64,000 bases of DNA from Phenylobacterium sp. Root1290 (GCF_001425305.1 NZ_LMEE01000001.1:1378183-1442182), one strand, 5' to 3'. Numbered from the stretch's first letter, positions 1 through 9,301 are shown. Translations and numbers: made by a program. The notes: generated by a model from the letters alone, not told the origin.

Positions 1-317
1 TGCTCAGGGCGCGTAGTCCGTTGGGCGAAGTCCGCCAGGTTCTTGTCGGCCGCGGCGCCGTTGGCGTCGTAGTCCTTGAGAAGATCCGCATTGCGGGTCG
101 CAGCGAAGCCGCGCGTCGCATTCTGCTGCTCGACGACATTGTAGAGCACGCCGATCACGTCCTGCGTGTTCAGGTTGCTCACATTGTTCTGCTGGGCCGC
201 CTTTTGCGTCACGCCCAGACTTAGGAACACGGCCGTCGAGGCCAGGGTGAAGACCGAAAGGATCACGGCGAACGCCATGATCAACTTCGTCGTGATACGC
301 GCATTACTGAAATTCAC
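1..317 (-). CDS. Methyl-accepting chemotaxis protein, N-terminal part (cut by window edge)
   Basis: Reading leftward from a GTG at 317-315, the frame opens with a short basic stretch (NARITTKL), then a hydrophobic segment at about residues 12-30, then a polar helical region rich in Q, N and A. That is the usual start of a chemoreceptor: a signal-anchor helix followed by a periplasmic four-helix or CHASE3-like sensor domain. A GGGGG run about 6 bases upstream is a plausible ribosome binding site. Only about 105 codons are present, so the HAMP and signalling domains lie outside the window. The family call rests on the N-terminal pattern alone. Another membrane sensor, such as a CHASE3 histidine kinase, is possible. 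Confidence 0.6.
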   Translation of the reverse strand, partial: MNFSNARITTKLIMAFAVILSVFTLASTAVFLSLGVTQKAAQQNNVSNLNTQDVIGVLYNVVEQQNATRGFAATRNADLLKDYDANGAAADKNLADFAQRTTRPE

Positions 318-592
318 TGCAAGCCCCCAACAGTACAATTCCGGCAAACGCTAGCGAAAACAGGCTTATGGATTGTTAATCGCGATTAATCGTGACCTGC
401 CAAATTGTCGCAGCGGAAGTGTTCGCTGGAACAGATTCGACCATAAACAATCTTGGAGGCCTAAATCACATGGCAATACTCGCCATTTTGGGCCGGTAAT
501 ACCTTGGCGAACGCCAGTCATACCGCCGTGCGTTGCGACGCGCTGCGCGCTACCCATCTCTCCAAGGCGTGAGCCAGCAAGGAGGAGCCTGA
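318..592. promoter_or_regulatory. Divergent intergenic region with a TTAATCGCGATTAA palindrome
   Basis: This 275-base gap separates the leftward chemoreceptor from the rightward sirtuin and holds no convincing gene. It is clearly AT-richer than its surroundings around 320-470. At 376-389 there is a perfect 14-base palindrome, TTAATCGCGATTAA, made of two TTAA half-sites six bases apart. In Caulobacter, CtrA recognises TTAA half-sites seven bases apart, so this is similar to but not an exact CtrA box. A purine-rich GGAGGAGCC at about 580-589 serves as ribosome binding site for the sirtuin ATG at 593. Control of the chemoreceptor by a cell-cycle factor is inference. Confidence 0.4.
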
Positions 593-1336
593 ATGACCGG
601 ACGCGGACAGTTGGCCGAGGCGATCGCGAAGGCGCGCCGGATCGTCGTCTTCACCGGCGCCGGCATCTCCACGGAGTCCGGCGTGCCGGATTTCCGCAGC
701 CCCGGCGGGGTCTGGAGCAAGATGAAGCCGATCTACTTCCAGGAGTTCGTCGGCGACGAGGGCCGTCGGCGCGAGGCCTGGACACGGGTGTTCTCAGGCG
801 CCGCGAAGTGGACCGGCGCGCGCCCCAATGACGGCCATACCGCCGTCGCCAGGCTTGTCAGCGCCGGTAGGGCCAGCGCGGTCATCACCCAGAATGTCGA
901 CAACCTGCACCAGGATTCCGGCATTCCCGACGATCGCATCATCGAGCTGCACGGCAACGCGCACTATGCGCGCTGCCTGACCTGCGGCCTGCGACACGAG
1001 TTCGAGGATTTTCGCGAAAGCTTCACGGAGCGCGGCGAGATCCCGGTCTGCCGGGCCTGCGGCGGGCTGGTGAAGTCGGCGACCGTCTCGTTCGGCCAGT
1101 CCATGCCCCAGGAACCGATGGACCGTGCGGAGGCCGCGACCCTTGCCTGCGACCTCTTCCTGGTGCTCGGCTCGTCCCTGGTGGTCTATCCCGCGGCCGG
1201 TTTTCCGCTGCTGGCCAAGCGCAACGGCGCCGCCCTGGCCATCGTCAACCGCGAGCCGACCGACCAGGATCCCTATGCCGACATCGTCCTGCACGACGAG
1301 ATCGGGCCGGTGATGCGCGAGGTGGTCGGCGGTTAA
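593..1336 (+). CDS. cobB: NAD-dependent protein deacylase, sirtuin (Sir2/CobB family)
   Basis: This 247-residue protein removes acyl groups from protein lysines using NAD, giving nicotinamide and O-acyl-ADP-ribose. All family landmarks are visible: GAGIS at 22-26, PDFRS at 32-36, TQNVD at 99-103, the catalytic His at 120 in the ELHG motif, and four zinc Cys at 128, 131, 153 and 156. The length is typical of bacterial sirtuins. A strong GGAGGAG ribosome binding site precedes the ATG. It stands alone in its orientation, and its stop overlaps the convergent zinc-ribbon gene by four bases. Whether it prefers acetyl or succinyl groups cannot be settled here. Confidence 0.93.
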   Translation: MTGRGQLAEAIAKARRIVVFTGAGISTESGVPDFRSPGGVWSKMKPIYFQEFVGDEGRRREAWTRVFSGAAKWTGARPNDGHTAVARLVSAGRASAVITQNVDNLHQDSGIPDDRIIELHGNAHYARCLTCGLRHEFEDFRESFTERGEIPVCRACGGLVKSATVSFGQSMPQEPMDRAEAATLACDLFLVLGSSLVVYPAAGFPLLAKRNGAALAIVNREPTDQDPYADIVLHDEIGPVMREVVGG

Positions 1337-1617
1337 GGCGTGCGCTTGGCCGGGCGAGCGCGCAGCTTGGTCGGCGGGGGATCGGCGCGGAAGTCGGCGA
1401 CCGTGCCGAGCTTGGCGTTGCAGGCCGGGCAGCGGATCACGACGTCGTCAGCCAGCGAGGCCTCGATCGACAGCCCGGCGCCGCAGGGCTTGCACTTCCA
1501 GTCATGCTGCACCGCCGGCGGGGGCGGCGGCGCAGGCGGCTTCGGCCCCTGCGGCACGACGACCTTGGGAGGATTCTTCAAGGAGAGAATCGGGCGGCGC
1601 TTGGGTTCGTCGCTCAT
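1333..1617 (-). CDS. Small zinc-ribbon-like protein with a proline-rich N-terminal half
   Basis: This is a 94-residue protein of unknown function. The first half is basic and proline-rich, with a run of about five prolines near residues 30-35. The second half has a four-cysteine pattern, CKPC then CPAC about 22 residues apart, followed by a basic tail. The two CxxC pairs suggest a zinc ribbon of the kind seen in small nucleic-acid or protein adaptors. It converges on the sirtuin gene and overlaps it by four bases, so the two probably share a termination zone. Family unknown to me; the coding call rests on the Cys pattern and frame quality. Confidence 0.65.
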   Translation of the reverse strand: MSDEPKRRPILSLKNPPKVVVPQGPKPPAPPPPPAVQHDWKCKPCGAGLSIEASLADDVVIRCPACNAKLGTVADFRADPPPTKLRARPAKRTP

Positions 1618-1898
1618 TGGCGGGGACTGGGGACCTCATCGTCTGGCCCCGGCGGCTAGACCTGCCGGGACGGCAGGCGTTTTCCCTTGTCCCGACTTCA
1701 GTTGCAACACCAAAGGCCCCGGAAAGCCCGGTCAGTCTGCGTGTTTGGTCGCGGCGAAGGCCTGACTGGCCGAAGACCGCTGTTCGCGACGGCTTAAGAA
1801 GTTTCCAGGCTAAACAGGTCGCCGCAGGTTGACCCTCGCACCCTATCGTGGTGCGACAGGGCGGGGCTGTCGCTGTTGCTTATCTCGGGGAAAAGCCG
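1618..1898. other. Intergenic region without a recognised gene
   Basis: About 280 bases lie between the divergent zinc-ribbon gene and the SurA-like lipoprotein gene. Open frames here are short and have the composition of chance frames. The segment must contain the promoters of both neighbours, but no clear -35/-10 pair stands out. A frame running in from 1848 joins the lipoprotein gene, but its first 17 codons do not look like a signal peptide, so I treat them as untranslated leader. Confidence 0.5.
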
Positions 1899-2783
1899 AT
1901 GAAATTGTACTGGACTCATGGCGCGGCGGTTCTGGCCTGCATCGCCCTGAGCAGCTGCGGCCTCGTGGGCGGCGGCGCCAAGGCCCCCAAGGGTCAGGTG
2001 GTCGCCACCGTGAACGGCGAAGAGATCACCGTCACCGAACTGAACCGCGAGATCGGCGGGGCGGCCCCGGCCGACGCCGAGCAGCGCAAGGCGATGGAAC
2101 AGGCCGCGTTGCAGTCGATCATCTCCCGCAAGCTGGTGGCCCAGGCCGCCAAGGAGCAGAAGCTCGACAAGACCCCGGCCTTCGCCCAACAGGAACTGCA
2201 GACCAAGGAATCGATGCTGGTCGGCGCCATGCAGCGCAAGATCGCCGCCGCTGTGCCCAACCCCTCGCGCGCCGAAGCCGAGAAGTTCGTCGCCGATCAT
2301 CCCCACATGTTCGCCGAGCGCCGCGTGATGGTCGTCGACCAGATCGTGGTCGCCCAGTTCAGCCCCGCGCTGATGAAGGAATTCGAACCGCTGACGACCC
2401 TGGAACAGGTCGAGGGGGTTCTGGGCCGCGAGAACCTGGACTTCCAGCGCACGACCACCGTGCTCGACACCCTCAATGCGCCGGAAGGCCTGACCGACAC
2501 CCTTATGAAGCTGCCCCCGGGCGAGATCTTCATCTTCCCGCGCGGCAACGCGGTGTTCGTCAACCAGATCCGCGAGAGCCGCACCCTGCCCTTCACCGGC
2601 GAGCGCGCCGTGAACTATGCGACCGCCGGCATCAAGCAGATGCGCACCCAGGAAGCCGTGGCTAGGCAGCTGGAGACCATCCGCAAGGCCGCGGACGAGA
2701 AGATCACCTACAACGAAAAGTACAAGCCCGCGCCGGCCAAGCCGGCCGCGAAGACGCCCGCCGCCCCGGCCCCGAACGCCTGA
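1899..2783 (+). CDS. SurA/PrsA-like peptidyl-prolyl isomerase lipoprotein (EpsD-like)
   Basis: This 294-residue exported protein starts at the ATG at 1899, directly before a lipoprotein signal peptide (MKLYW, a hydrophobic stretch, then the lipobox LSSC). A start at 1848 would bury the signal. The mature part opens with the VATVNGEEIT motif typical of SurA N-terminal chaperone domains, followed by long charged helices and a parvulin-like C-terminal region ending in a P/A/K-rich tail. It resembles the EpsD family of putative prolyl isomerases that assist export of secreted or outer-membrane proteins. No polysaccharide genes are adjacent, so the substrate is unknown. Confidence 0.75.
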   Translation: MKLYWTHGAAVLACIALSSCGLVGGGAKAPKGQVVATVNGEEITVTELNREIGGAAPADAEQRKAMEQAALQSIISRKLVAQAAKEQKLDKTPAFAQQELQTKESMLVGAMQRKIAAAVPNPSRAEAEKFVADHPHMFAERRVMVVDQIVVAQFSPALMKEFEPLTTLEQVEGVLGRENLDFQRTTTVLDTLNAPEGLTDTLMKLPPGEIFIFPRGNAVFVNQIRESRTLPFTGERAVNYATAGIKQMRTQEAVARQLETIRKAADEKITYNEKYKPAPAKPAAKTPAAPAPNA

Positions 2784-2885
2784 CGACGGCGTCAGCCGAA
2801 GGCGCGGCGGAGCTCCTGCCGCGCCTTTTCGTCGGCGCGCGCGGGCGCGGTCCGCGAGGCGGGGCGATCATCCATGTCGGAGAAG

Positions 2886-2961
2886 TGGTGCCGCTTACAG
2901 GACTCGAACCTGTGACCCCCTCATTACGAATGAGGTGCTCTACCAGCTGAGCTAAAGCGGC
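2886..2961 (-). tRNA. tRNA-Thr (anticodon CGT)
   Basis: The complementary strand gives a complete cloverleaf of 76 bases. The acceptor stem GCCGCTT pairs with AAGCGGC, followed by discriminator A and an encoded CCA (2886-2888). The D arm is AGCTCAGCTGGTAGAGC. The anticodon stem CCTCA/TGAGG encloses TTCGTAA, and the T arm has the GGTTCGAGTCC signature. Anticodon CGT reads ACG codons, common in this GC-rich genome. No intron or neighbouring tRNA is present. Confidence 0.97.
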
Positions 2962-3003
2962 CTGGTACGCGCTCGAAGGCCGATTTGGCCCGCGAGGGAG
3001 CGC

Positions 3004-4530
3004 CTACTTAGCGACTCTCGGCGCGCTCGCCAAGCGCCGCCTTCCAGAAGGTCGACGTTCACCCCCGCGCGGGGCGGGCGGAAGCGGCGGCTCCTCGTCC
3101 TCATAGACCCCCTCGGCGATGTCGTAGGGGGCCTGAACGGCCTCGTGCGCCGCAAGGAAAGGCGCTGAATCCACATAGGAAATCGGCAATTCCGGCAGTT
3201 CGCTCATCGTCCGTTCGCGGCGTTCATGGCGCGGATGGATCAGCTCGCCGCTCTCGGCGAAACTCACCACCAGCCGCGCCCAGTCGGCGGGCTGATAGGC
3301 GAAGGCGCGGCCCTCCGGATCAAGATCGGACCAGTCGGGTTCCTGCTGCGCGGTGACGCCGCGGGCCATCCAAACCCGCGCTTCGTCGGGCTGGCCCGCC
3401 GCGAAGGCGGCGCGGGCGAACAGTCCGGCCACCCGCGCCGTCACCGGCTCGGCTTCGAGCGCCTTGGCCGCGTCCAGCGCCCCGGCGGCGTCGCCAGCCA
3501 CCAGCGCCTGCTCCACGAACAGGATCCGGCTCTCGCGCGCCGCCGGATTGAGCGACGCCAGCCGCCGCAGGCGCTCGCCGCGCTGGCGCGGGGTCTCGTC
3601 GGTCTTCAGGTCGCGGTAGGCCAGCCAGTGCGCCGGGTGCGGCGCCGCCTTCCAGGCGTTTTCCAGCACCTGCGTCGCCCGGCCCGGCTTGCCGTCCAGG
3701 CTCAGCAGCCGTGCGGCCATCACCACCCCTGGCGCAAAGCCCGGCTGCAGCTTGGCCGCCTCGGCCGCAAAGTCGAGCGCCTGCGCCCGCCGCTTGGGAT
3801 CGGCGTCGGCTTCAAGTTGAGCGGCCGAGGCCGCCAGCAGCGCCGCCCGGGCCCGTTCGGCGACCAGCGGCGAGATGATCTTGCGGTCGAGCGCGCCCTT
3901 GGTCAGGTCGCGGGCCCCGTCCCAGTCGCCAGCGTCCAGCCTGGCCTCCAGCACCGCGCGCCAGGCCCAGCGGGCGGTGCGCGGCTCGGCATAGGCCTTC
4001 TCGGCGTGGGCGGCGGCGGCGGCGCGGTCGCCTTGGCCCAGCGCCAGCTGCATCAATCCCTTGTGGCCGGCCAGGCGCATGTCCGGCAGGCCCAGCATGG
4101 CGCTGTAGGCGGCCTGGGCCGCGGCGGCGTCGCCGGCCGCTTCGGCCGCCTGCGCAGCCAGCACCCGCACCAGGCCCGGCGCCTCGTCGGCCAGGTCGGC
4201 GGCCTTCAGCGCCAGCCGGCGGGCCTCGGACCCGTCCCCCGCCGCGACCGCCACAAACCCGCGAGTCAGCACCTCGTTGGCCTGCCGCCGCCGGGTCTCG
4301 GCCCGGGTGCGCTCGGCCCGGCGCGGCGCCTCGGCCGCCCAGAGCAGCGCGCGCCAGGCCATCATCCCCGAAAGCGCGACGAACAGCGTGATCAGCACGA
4401 AGGCGGCGGCGGTCATGTCCGCGCGCCAACCCAGCCAGACGATGCTGGCGTGCCCAGGCTCTCCGGTGATGGCGAGCATGGCCGTCGCCAGGGCGGCGAC
4501 CAGGAAGACGATGATCGCCGCGCGGATCAT
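3004..4530 (-). CDS. hemY: HemY-like heme biosynthesis membrane protein with TPR-type repeats
   Basis: This 508-residue inner-membrane protein begins with two hydrophobic segments (about residues 3-22 and 40-62). The arrangement is the HemY N-terminal domain, followed by a long alanine-rich helical region built of TPR-like repeats and a charged, proline-rich C-terminus. HemY proteins of this kind sit in heme operons, but their exact role is unsettled. They are unrelated to the protoporphyrinogen oxidase that shares the name. The start overlaps the end of the upstream mitofilin-like gene by four bases, which indicates translational coupling. It is the last gene of hemC-hemD-mitofilin-like-hemY. 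Confidence 0.88.
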   Translation of the reverse strand: MIRAAIIVFLVAALATAMLAITGEPGHASIVWLGWRADMTAAAFVLITLFVALSGMMAWRALLWAAEAPRRAERTRAETRRRQANEVLTRGFVAVAAGDGSEARRLALKAADLADEAPGLVRVLAAQAAEAAGDAAAAQAAYSAMLGLPDMRLAGHKGLMQLALGQGDRAAAAAHAEKAYAEPRTARWAWRAVLEARLDAGDWDGARDLTKGALDRKIISPLVAERARAALLAASAAQLEADADPKRRAQALDFAAEAAKLQPGFAPGVVMAARLLSLDGKPGRATQVLENAWKAAPHPAHWLAYRDLKTDETPRQRGERLRRLASLNPAARESRILFVEQALVAGDAAGALDAAKALEAEPVTARVAGLFARAAFAAGQPDEARVWMARGVTAQQEPDWSDLDPEGRAFAYQPADWARLVVSFAESGELIHPRHERRERTMSELPELPISYVDSAPFLAAHEAVQAPYDIAEGVYEDEEPPLPPAPRGGERRPSGRRRLASAPRVAK

Positions 4531-5393
4531 CCGCCGCTCCGCGCCAGTTGCGACAGGTCCTGCAGCGCCTGGGCGCGGATGCGGGCGATCTCGCGGTCGA
4601 TCTTGGCGCGGCGCTCGGCCCGGTCGCGCCAGGGACCCAGCGCGTCCTTGGCGTCGGCCGGAAGGGCGTCCAGCGTCGCCAGGGCCCCGACGATGTCGCC
4701 GTCGTCGATCTGCCGTTCGGCCCGGGCCAGGACGGCGTCCGGACCGTCGCCCGGCACCTCGCCGACCCGGCGCAGCGCCACCACGCGGCTGAGCGCATGG
4801 CCGATCCGCGCCAGCACCCCGGCGCCGTCGCCCGGCGCTCGGGCGGCCGACGCCGCGCGGGCGGCGTAGTCCGGGAATTCCGCGGCCAGCGCCGCACGGC
4901 TGGGCGCGCCGCGTTCGGCGTCCGCCTGCAGCGCGCGCAGGTCCAGGGACGGCGCGATCGCGGCCAGGGCCTTCACCTCGGGGGCGAACGGACGCGAACC
5001 CTGGGCCGCCTGCAACAGCGCGCTGGCGGCCAGCGCCGAAGCCGAGGCGGACGCCAGGCGGCCGCGGTCGGCCTCAAGCGTATCGAGGCGCTGGGAAAGC
5101 GCTGCGTCGCTGGCCAGGCTCGTCTCTTCGGGGACCATCAGCGGCGCGACCGCCGGTTCCGGCGCGGGCGCAGCGGCGAGCGGCGCGGGCGCCGGAGCCG
5201 GAGCCTCAGCCGCGGCGCCGGCCTGCGGCTTGTCGGGATAGAGCTCCGGCAAGGTCGGCCCGAAGCGGGCCAGGCCATATCCGCCCGCCACGCAGACGAC
5301 GCCGAAGAGGATCACCGCGCCGACGCCAAGACCCTTGGCCCGCCGGGGACCGTAGGAGCCAGGATCACGCGGTGCGGACAGCTGGTCGCTCAT
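4527..5393 (-). CDS. Mitofilin/Mic60-like membrane protein of the heme operon
   Basis: This is a 288-residue protein with a short cytoplasmic N-terminus, one transmembrane helix at about residues 22-44, an A/P-rich linker, and a helical alanine-rich periplasmic domain. This architecture and position, between hemD and hemY, match the alphaproteobacterial relatives of mitochondrial Mic60/mitofilin, which shape intracytoplasmic membranes and can contact outer-membrane proteins. It overlaps hemD and hemY by four bases each, so the three are translated as a unit. The call relies on architecture and context; no catalytic motif is expected. Confidence 0.75.
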   Translation of the reverse strand: MSDQLSAPRDPGSYGPRRAKGLGVGAVILFGVVCVAGGYGLARFGPTLPELYPDKPQAGAAAEAPAPAPAPLAAAPAPEPAVAPLMVPEETSLASDAALSQRLDTLEADRGRLASASASALAASALLQAAQGSRPFAPEVKALAAIAPSLDLRALQADAERGAPSRAALAAEFPDYAARAASAARAPGDGAGVLARIGHALSRVVALRRVGEVPGDGPDAVLARAERQIDDGDIVGALATLDALPADAKDALGPWRDRAERRAKIDREIARIRAQALQDLSQLARSGG

Positions 5394-6097
5394 GTCGAAC
5401 GGTCTATCAGATTCAGCAAGGCGGCTTCGAGAGGAAAGGGCGCGAATACCTTGGCCGCCGCGACCGTGCCCGAGAGCGGCGCGAGCACAGCCTTCGAGAG
5501 ACCGAGTATTCGCAGGTTGGCCTGCGGATGAACGCTGAGCACATCGGCCAGCGCCTGGGCTCCCTTGGCCGAATGCACCAGCGCCACATCGACCTCGCCC
5601 AGCAGCTCGAGCTCCCGCTCGGAGAGCGTCGCGGGGCCGGTGTCGTAGAGGGTGAGCGTGCGCACCTCGACATTGGCGCGCTCAAGCGCCCCGGCCAGGT
5701 CCCCAGCGAGCTCCGCTGCGCCCGGGTGCAGTACGGCCCCGCCGATTTCGGCCCGGCGCGCGGCGATACGCTCGGCCAGGGCGCCGACGTCGCCGTCCGC
5801 CGACAGCACCCGTCGGAATCCCACATCCTTGGCCGCCTGGGCCGTGGCCGCGCCGACGGCGAACACCTGCAACGTGCGGTCCGTGCTGGCGTCGGCGAAG
5901 GCCCGCACGCCGTTGGCGCTGGTGAAGGCCAGGGCCTTCACCCCGGTCAGGTCGATCTCCGCGCCCTCGAGCATCCGGACGGCCAGCAGCGGGAAGACGA
6001 ACGGCAGGTGGCCCAGCGCGCGCACGCGGGCGGCCGTCGCGTCGGCGCCGGGCTGCGCGCGGGTGATCCAGATTTTCAACGGGTGCGGGGTGCTCAT
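5390..6097 (-). CDS. hemD: Uroporphyrinogen-III synthase
   Basis: This 235-residue enzyme closes hydroxymethylbilane into uroporphyrinogen III, inverting ring D. HemD sequences are poorly conserved, but landmarks are present: an N-terminal ITRAQPGADATA segment, the AFTSANGVRAF motif near residues 57-67, and a C-terminal VALVHSAKGAQAL motif of the second lobe. The length is typical. It follows hemC by 63 bases on the same strand and overlaps the next gene by four bases, consistent with a heme operon. Confidence 0.9.
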   Translation of the reverse strand: MSTPHPLKIWITRAQPGADATAARVRALGHLPFVFPLLAVRMLEGAEIDLTGVKALAFTSANGVRAFADASTDRTLQVFAVGAATAQAAKDVGFRRVLSADGDVGALAERIAARRAEIGGAVLHPGAAELAGDLAGALERANVEVRTLTLYDTGPATLSERELELLGEVDVALVHSAKGAQALADVLSVHPQANLRILGLSKAVLAPLSGTVAAAKVFAPFPLEAALLNLIDRST

Positions 6098-6160
6098 AGC
6101 TCTACTGCAACCCTGGCGGGGTGAAGCGCCTGAATCAATCCGCTGCGTTGCGAAAGCCGC

Positions 6161-7129
6161 CTATTCCGGCGGCAGGATCAGTTCGCCGCCCTCGCGCTTC
6201 ACCGCCTCGCCCAGCGACAGGCCCAGCGCACGCGCCGCTTCCTGCGGGTCGGCGGCCGAGGACAGCTCCGCCGAGCCCTCATGCCGGAACTTGTGGACCC
6301 CGTCGGCCGACAAAGCCTCGACGATCAGGTGCAGCGAGCCGTTCGCCAGCCGGGCGAAGGCGCCGATCGCGGTCTTGCAAGAGCCTTCCAGCGCCATCAG
6401 GGCGCCGCGCTCGGCGGCCACGGCGACCGCCGTCGGCGCGTGGCGGATGGCTTCCAGCCACGGCTTGTCGATGTCGCTGACCCGGGTCTCGATCGCCAGC
6501 GCGCCCTGGCCCGGGGCCGGAGGATAGTCGATCGGATCGAGCAGGCTCTGCGGCAGGTGGCCAAGGCCGAGGCGGTTGAGCCCAGACATGGCCAGCAGGA
6601 TGGCGTCGGCGTCGCCGGCGGCCAGCTTGGCCAGGCGGGTGTCGACATTGCCGCGCAGCATGCGCACGTCCAGGTCGGCCCGGCGATTGAGCGCCTGGGC
6701 CTGGCGGCGCAGCGAGGCGGTGCCGAGGATCGCGCCCTGCGGCAAATCCTCCATCCGCGCCACCTTGTGGCTGAGGAACGCGTCGCGCGGATCTTCGCGC
6801 TCGGGGATCGCGGCGATGCACAGCCCCTCGGGCAGCAGCGCCGGCATGTCCTTCATCGAGTGCACCGCGCAGTCGATGGCGCCGCTCAGCAGCGCCTCCT
6901 CGATCTCCTTGGTGAACATGCCCTTGCCGCCGATCTCCAGCAGCCGGCGGTCCTGGACGCGGTCGCCGGTGGTGGTGATCACCACGATCTGGGCGACAGC
7001 TTCCACCTCGGCAGGATTGGTCGGGTCGGCGCCGAGGGCGGCGGCGATACGGCGCTGGACGATGCCGGTCTGGGCCAGCGAAAGCTTGGAGCCGCGGGCT
7101 CCGATCCGGACGGGCGGTTGCGTGGGCAC
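6161..7129 (-). CDS. hemC: Hydroxymethylbilane synthase (porphobilinogen deaminase)
   Basis: This 322-residue enzyme joins four porphobilinogen units into hydroxymethylbilane on a dipyrromethane cofactor. I chose the GTG at 7129, which gives the standard VPTQPPVRIGARGSKLSLAQT start; a TTG 22 codons upstream adds a basic leader not seen in the family. The conserved ALLSGAIDCAVHSMKDMP region, the arginine-rich LRRQAQ and MLRGNVDTRL stretches, and the cofactor cysteine in LEGSCKTAIGAFA are all visible. It is the first gene of the leftward heme operon and divergent from tsaD with about 83 bases between starts. Confidence 0.95.
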   Translation of the reverse strand: MPTQPPVRIGARGSKLSLAQTGIVQRRIAAALGADPTNPAEVEAVAQIVVITTTGDRVQDRRLLEIGGKGMFTKEIEEALLSGAIDCAVHSMKDMPALLPEGLCIAAIPEREDPRDAFLSHKVARMEDLPQGAILGTASLRRQAQALNRRADLDVRMLRGNVDTRLAKLAAGDADAILLAMSGLNRLGLGHLPQSLLDPIDYPPAPGQGALAIETRVSDIDKPWLEAIRHAPTAVAVAAERGALMALEGSCKTAIGAFARLANGSLHLIVEALSADGVHKFRHEGSAELSSAADPQEAARALGLSLGEAVKREGGELILPPE

Positions 7130-7212
7130 GACGCGCAGTCTACCTCGGCGGTTCAAAGGAAGACCCGGCCTATAGGACCGGACCGAATGCCGCAACCGGC
7201 GGGAGCCCTTAG

Positions 7213-8304
7213 TTGACAGAGCCGCTGACTGTCCTTGGCCTGGAAACCAGCTGCGACGAGACCGCCGCGGCGGTCGTGCGCCTGGACGCCGGCGGCCAGG
7301 TCGAGGTGCTGTCGTCGGTGATCGGCGCCCAGTTCGCCCTGCACGCGCCCTATGGCGGCGTGGTGCCCGAAATCGCCGCCCGCTCGCACGTCGAGACCAT
7401 CGACGCCGTCGCCGCCGAGGCGATGAAGACCGCGGGTCTCGGCTATGGCGAGCTCACCGGCGTCGCGGCCACCGCCGGCCCCGGCCTGGTCGGCGGGGTG
7501 ATGGTCGGCCTCTCGTTCGGCAAGGCCGTGGCCCTGGCCCGCGGCCTGCCGCTGGTCGCGGTCAACCACCTGGAAGGCCACGCGGTCTCGGCCCGGCTGG
7601 CGGCCGACATCCCCTATCCGTTCCTGCTGCTGCTGGTCTCCGGCGGCCACTGCCAGCTGCTCAGCGTCGAGGGCGTCGGGGCCTGCAAGCGGCTGGGCTC
7701 GACCATCGACGACGCGGCCGGCGAGGCCTTCGACAAGATCGCCAAGTCCATGGGCCTGCCCTATCCCGGCGGCCCAGCGCTGGAGAAGATGGCGCAGGGC
7801 GGCGACGCGAGCGCCTACGACCTCCCCCGCGCCCTGCTCGGCCGCAAGGGCTTCGACTTCTCGTTCTCGGGCCTGAAGACCGCCGCCGCCCGCTTCGCCG
7901 CCACCGTCACCACCGACGAACAGCGCCGCGACCTGGCCGCCGCGGTCCAGGGCGCCATCGCCCGCCAGCTGTCGGAGCGGACCGAGCGGGCCATGATCGC
8001 CTATGCAGCCGACCGGCCCGGCCAGCCGCTGCGCTTCGTGGTCGCCGGCGGGGTCGCCGCCAACAAGGCCGTACGCGCGGCCCTGCAGCAGATCGCAGAA
8101 AAGCACGGCTACTCGTTTGACGCCCCGCCGCTGGCCTACTGCACCGACAACGCGGCGATGATCGCCCTGGCCGGGGCCGAGCGCCTGGCCCTGGGCATCT
8201 CCGACCCCCTGGACGCCCCGGCGCGGCCGCGCTGGCCGCTGGACCCGGAGGCGGCCGCCGCCAATCCTACCCACGCATTCGGCCGCAAGGGAGCCAAGGC
8301 ATGA
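7213..8304 (+). CDS. tsaD: tRNA N6-adenosine threonylcarbamoyltransferase
   Basis: This 363-residue enzyme transfers the threonylcarbamoyl group to A37 of ANN-decoding tRNAs as part of the TsaBDE system. It shows [14 protein letters not shown] at the start, the metal-binding NHLEGH motif, the LVSGGH ATP loop and the FSFSGLKTA motif. The start is a TTG at 7213, preceded by GGGAG about eight bases upstream; no in-frame ATG lies close by. The stop overlaps the ATG of gpsA by four bases. The tsaD-gpsA pair is common in alphaproteobacteria. Confidence 0.95.
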   Translation: MTEPLTVLGLETSCDETAAAVVRLDAGGQVEVLSSVIGAQFALHAPYGGVVPEIAARSHVETIDAVAAEAMKTAGLGYGELTGVAATAGPGLVGGVMVGLSFGKAVALARGLPLVAVNHLEGHAVSARLAADIPYPFLLLLVSGGHCQLLSVEGVGACKRLGSTIDDAAGEAFDKIAKSMGLPYPGGPALEKMAQGGDASAYDLPRALLGRKGFDFSFSGLKTAAARFAATVTTDEQRRDLAAAVQGAIARQLSERTERAMIAYAADRPGQPLRFVVAGGVAANKAVRAALQQIAEKHGYSFDAPPLAYCTDNAAMIALAGAERLALGISDPLDAPARPRWPLDPEAAAANPTHAFGRKGAKA

Positions 8305-9290
8305 AGACCGCAGGCGTCATCGGCGGCGGAGCCTGGGGCACCGCGCTCGCCCTGGTCTGCGCGCGCGCCGGCCTCGACACCACGCTCTGGGCTCGCGAGC
8401 CCGACGTGGTCAGCGCCGTCAACGAGACGCGCGAGAACAAGACCTTCCTGCCCGGCGTGGTGTTCGACGCCCCGGTGCGGGCGACCGGCGACCTCGCCGA
8501 CCTGGCCGGCGCCGATTTCGTGCTCAACGTCACGCCGGCCCAGCACTTCCGCTCCAGCCTCGACGCCTTCCGGCCCTATGCCCGCGCCGGCGTGCCGATG
8601 GTGCTGTGCTCCAAGGGCGTCGAGCAGGGCTCGCTGAAGCTGATGACCGAGGTGCTGGACGAGGGCCTGCCCCAGGCCTCGCCGGCGGTGCTGTCGGGAC
8701 CAAGCTTCGCCATCGACGTGGCCAAGGGCCTGCCCACCGCCGTCACCCTGGCCTGCCCTGACGACGAGCTCGGCTTCCAGATCGCCGCTGCGCTCAGCCT
8801 GCCGACCTTCCGGCCCTACCTCGCCACCGACATGATCGGCGCCGAGATCGGCGGCTCGGTGAAGAACGTGCTGGCCATCGCCTGCGGCATTTCCGAGGGC
8901 AAGGGCCTGGGCCGCAGCGCCCACGCCGCCCTGATCACCCGCGGCTTCGCCGAGATGACCCGCATGGCCGTGGCGCTGGGCGCGCAGGCAGAGACCGTCG
9001 CCGGCCTCTGCGGCCTGGGCGACCTGGTGCTCACCTGCTCCTCGCCGCAGTCACGCAACATGAGCGTCGGCCTGGCGCTGGGCGCCGGCCAGACGCTGGA
9101 GCAGGCCCTGGCGGGCAAGGTCTCCGTGGCCGAGGGCGTCGCCTCGGCGCCGGCCGTCGTCGCCCTGGCCCGCAAGCTCGAGGTCGAGGCCCCGATCTGC
9201 GAAGCCGTCGCCGCCATCCTGGCCGGGGAAGCCCAGGTCGACGAGGCCATCGCCGGCCTGTTGTCGCGCCCCATCAGATCCGAACGCTAG
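8301..9290 (+). CDS. gpsA: Glycerol-3-phosphate dehydrogenase, NAD(P)+
   Basis: This 329-residue enzyme reduces dihydroxyacetone phosphate to sn-glycerol 3-phosphate, the backbone for phospholipids. The dinucleotide-binding [10 protein letters not shown] loop is at residues 8-17, the active-site lysine region appears as [13 protein letters not shown], and the substrate-binding [10 protein letters not shown] segment follows. It is translationally coupled to tsaD through a four-base ATGA overlap and is followed eleven bases later by the YciI-like gene. Confidence 0.95.
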   Translation: MKTAGVIGGGAWGTALALVCARAGLDTTLWAREPDVVSAVNETRENKTFLPGVVFDAPVRATGDLADLAGADFVLNVTPAQHFRSSLDAFRPYARAGVPMVLCSKGVEQGSLKLMTEVLDEGLPQASPAVLSGPSFAIDVAKGLPTAVTLACPDDELGFQIAAALSLPTFRPYLATDMIGAEIGGSVKNVLAIACGISEGKGLGRSAHAALITRGFAEMTRMAVALGAQAETVAGLCGLGDLVLTCSSPQSRNMSVGLALGAGQTLEQALAGKVSVAEGVASAPAVVALARKLEVEAPICEAVAAILAGEAQVDEAIAGLLSRPIRSER

Positions 9291-9301
9291 AAGGAACGCC
9301 C

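Noticed and set aside
3226..4869. 547-codon frame antisense to hemY
   Set aside because: Shadow of hemY; R/G/Q-rich with no domain.
7130..7195. Longer hemC start at a TTG
   Set aside because: Adds 22 basic residues not seen in the family and intrudes on the tsaD promoter.
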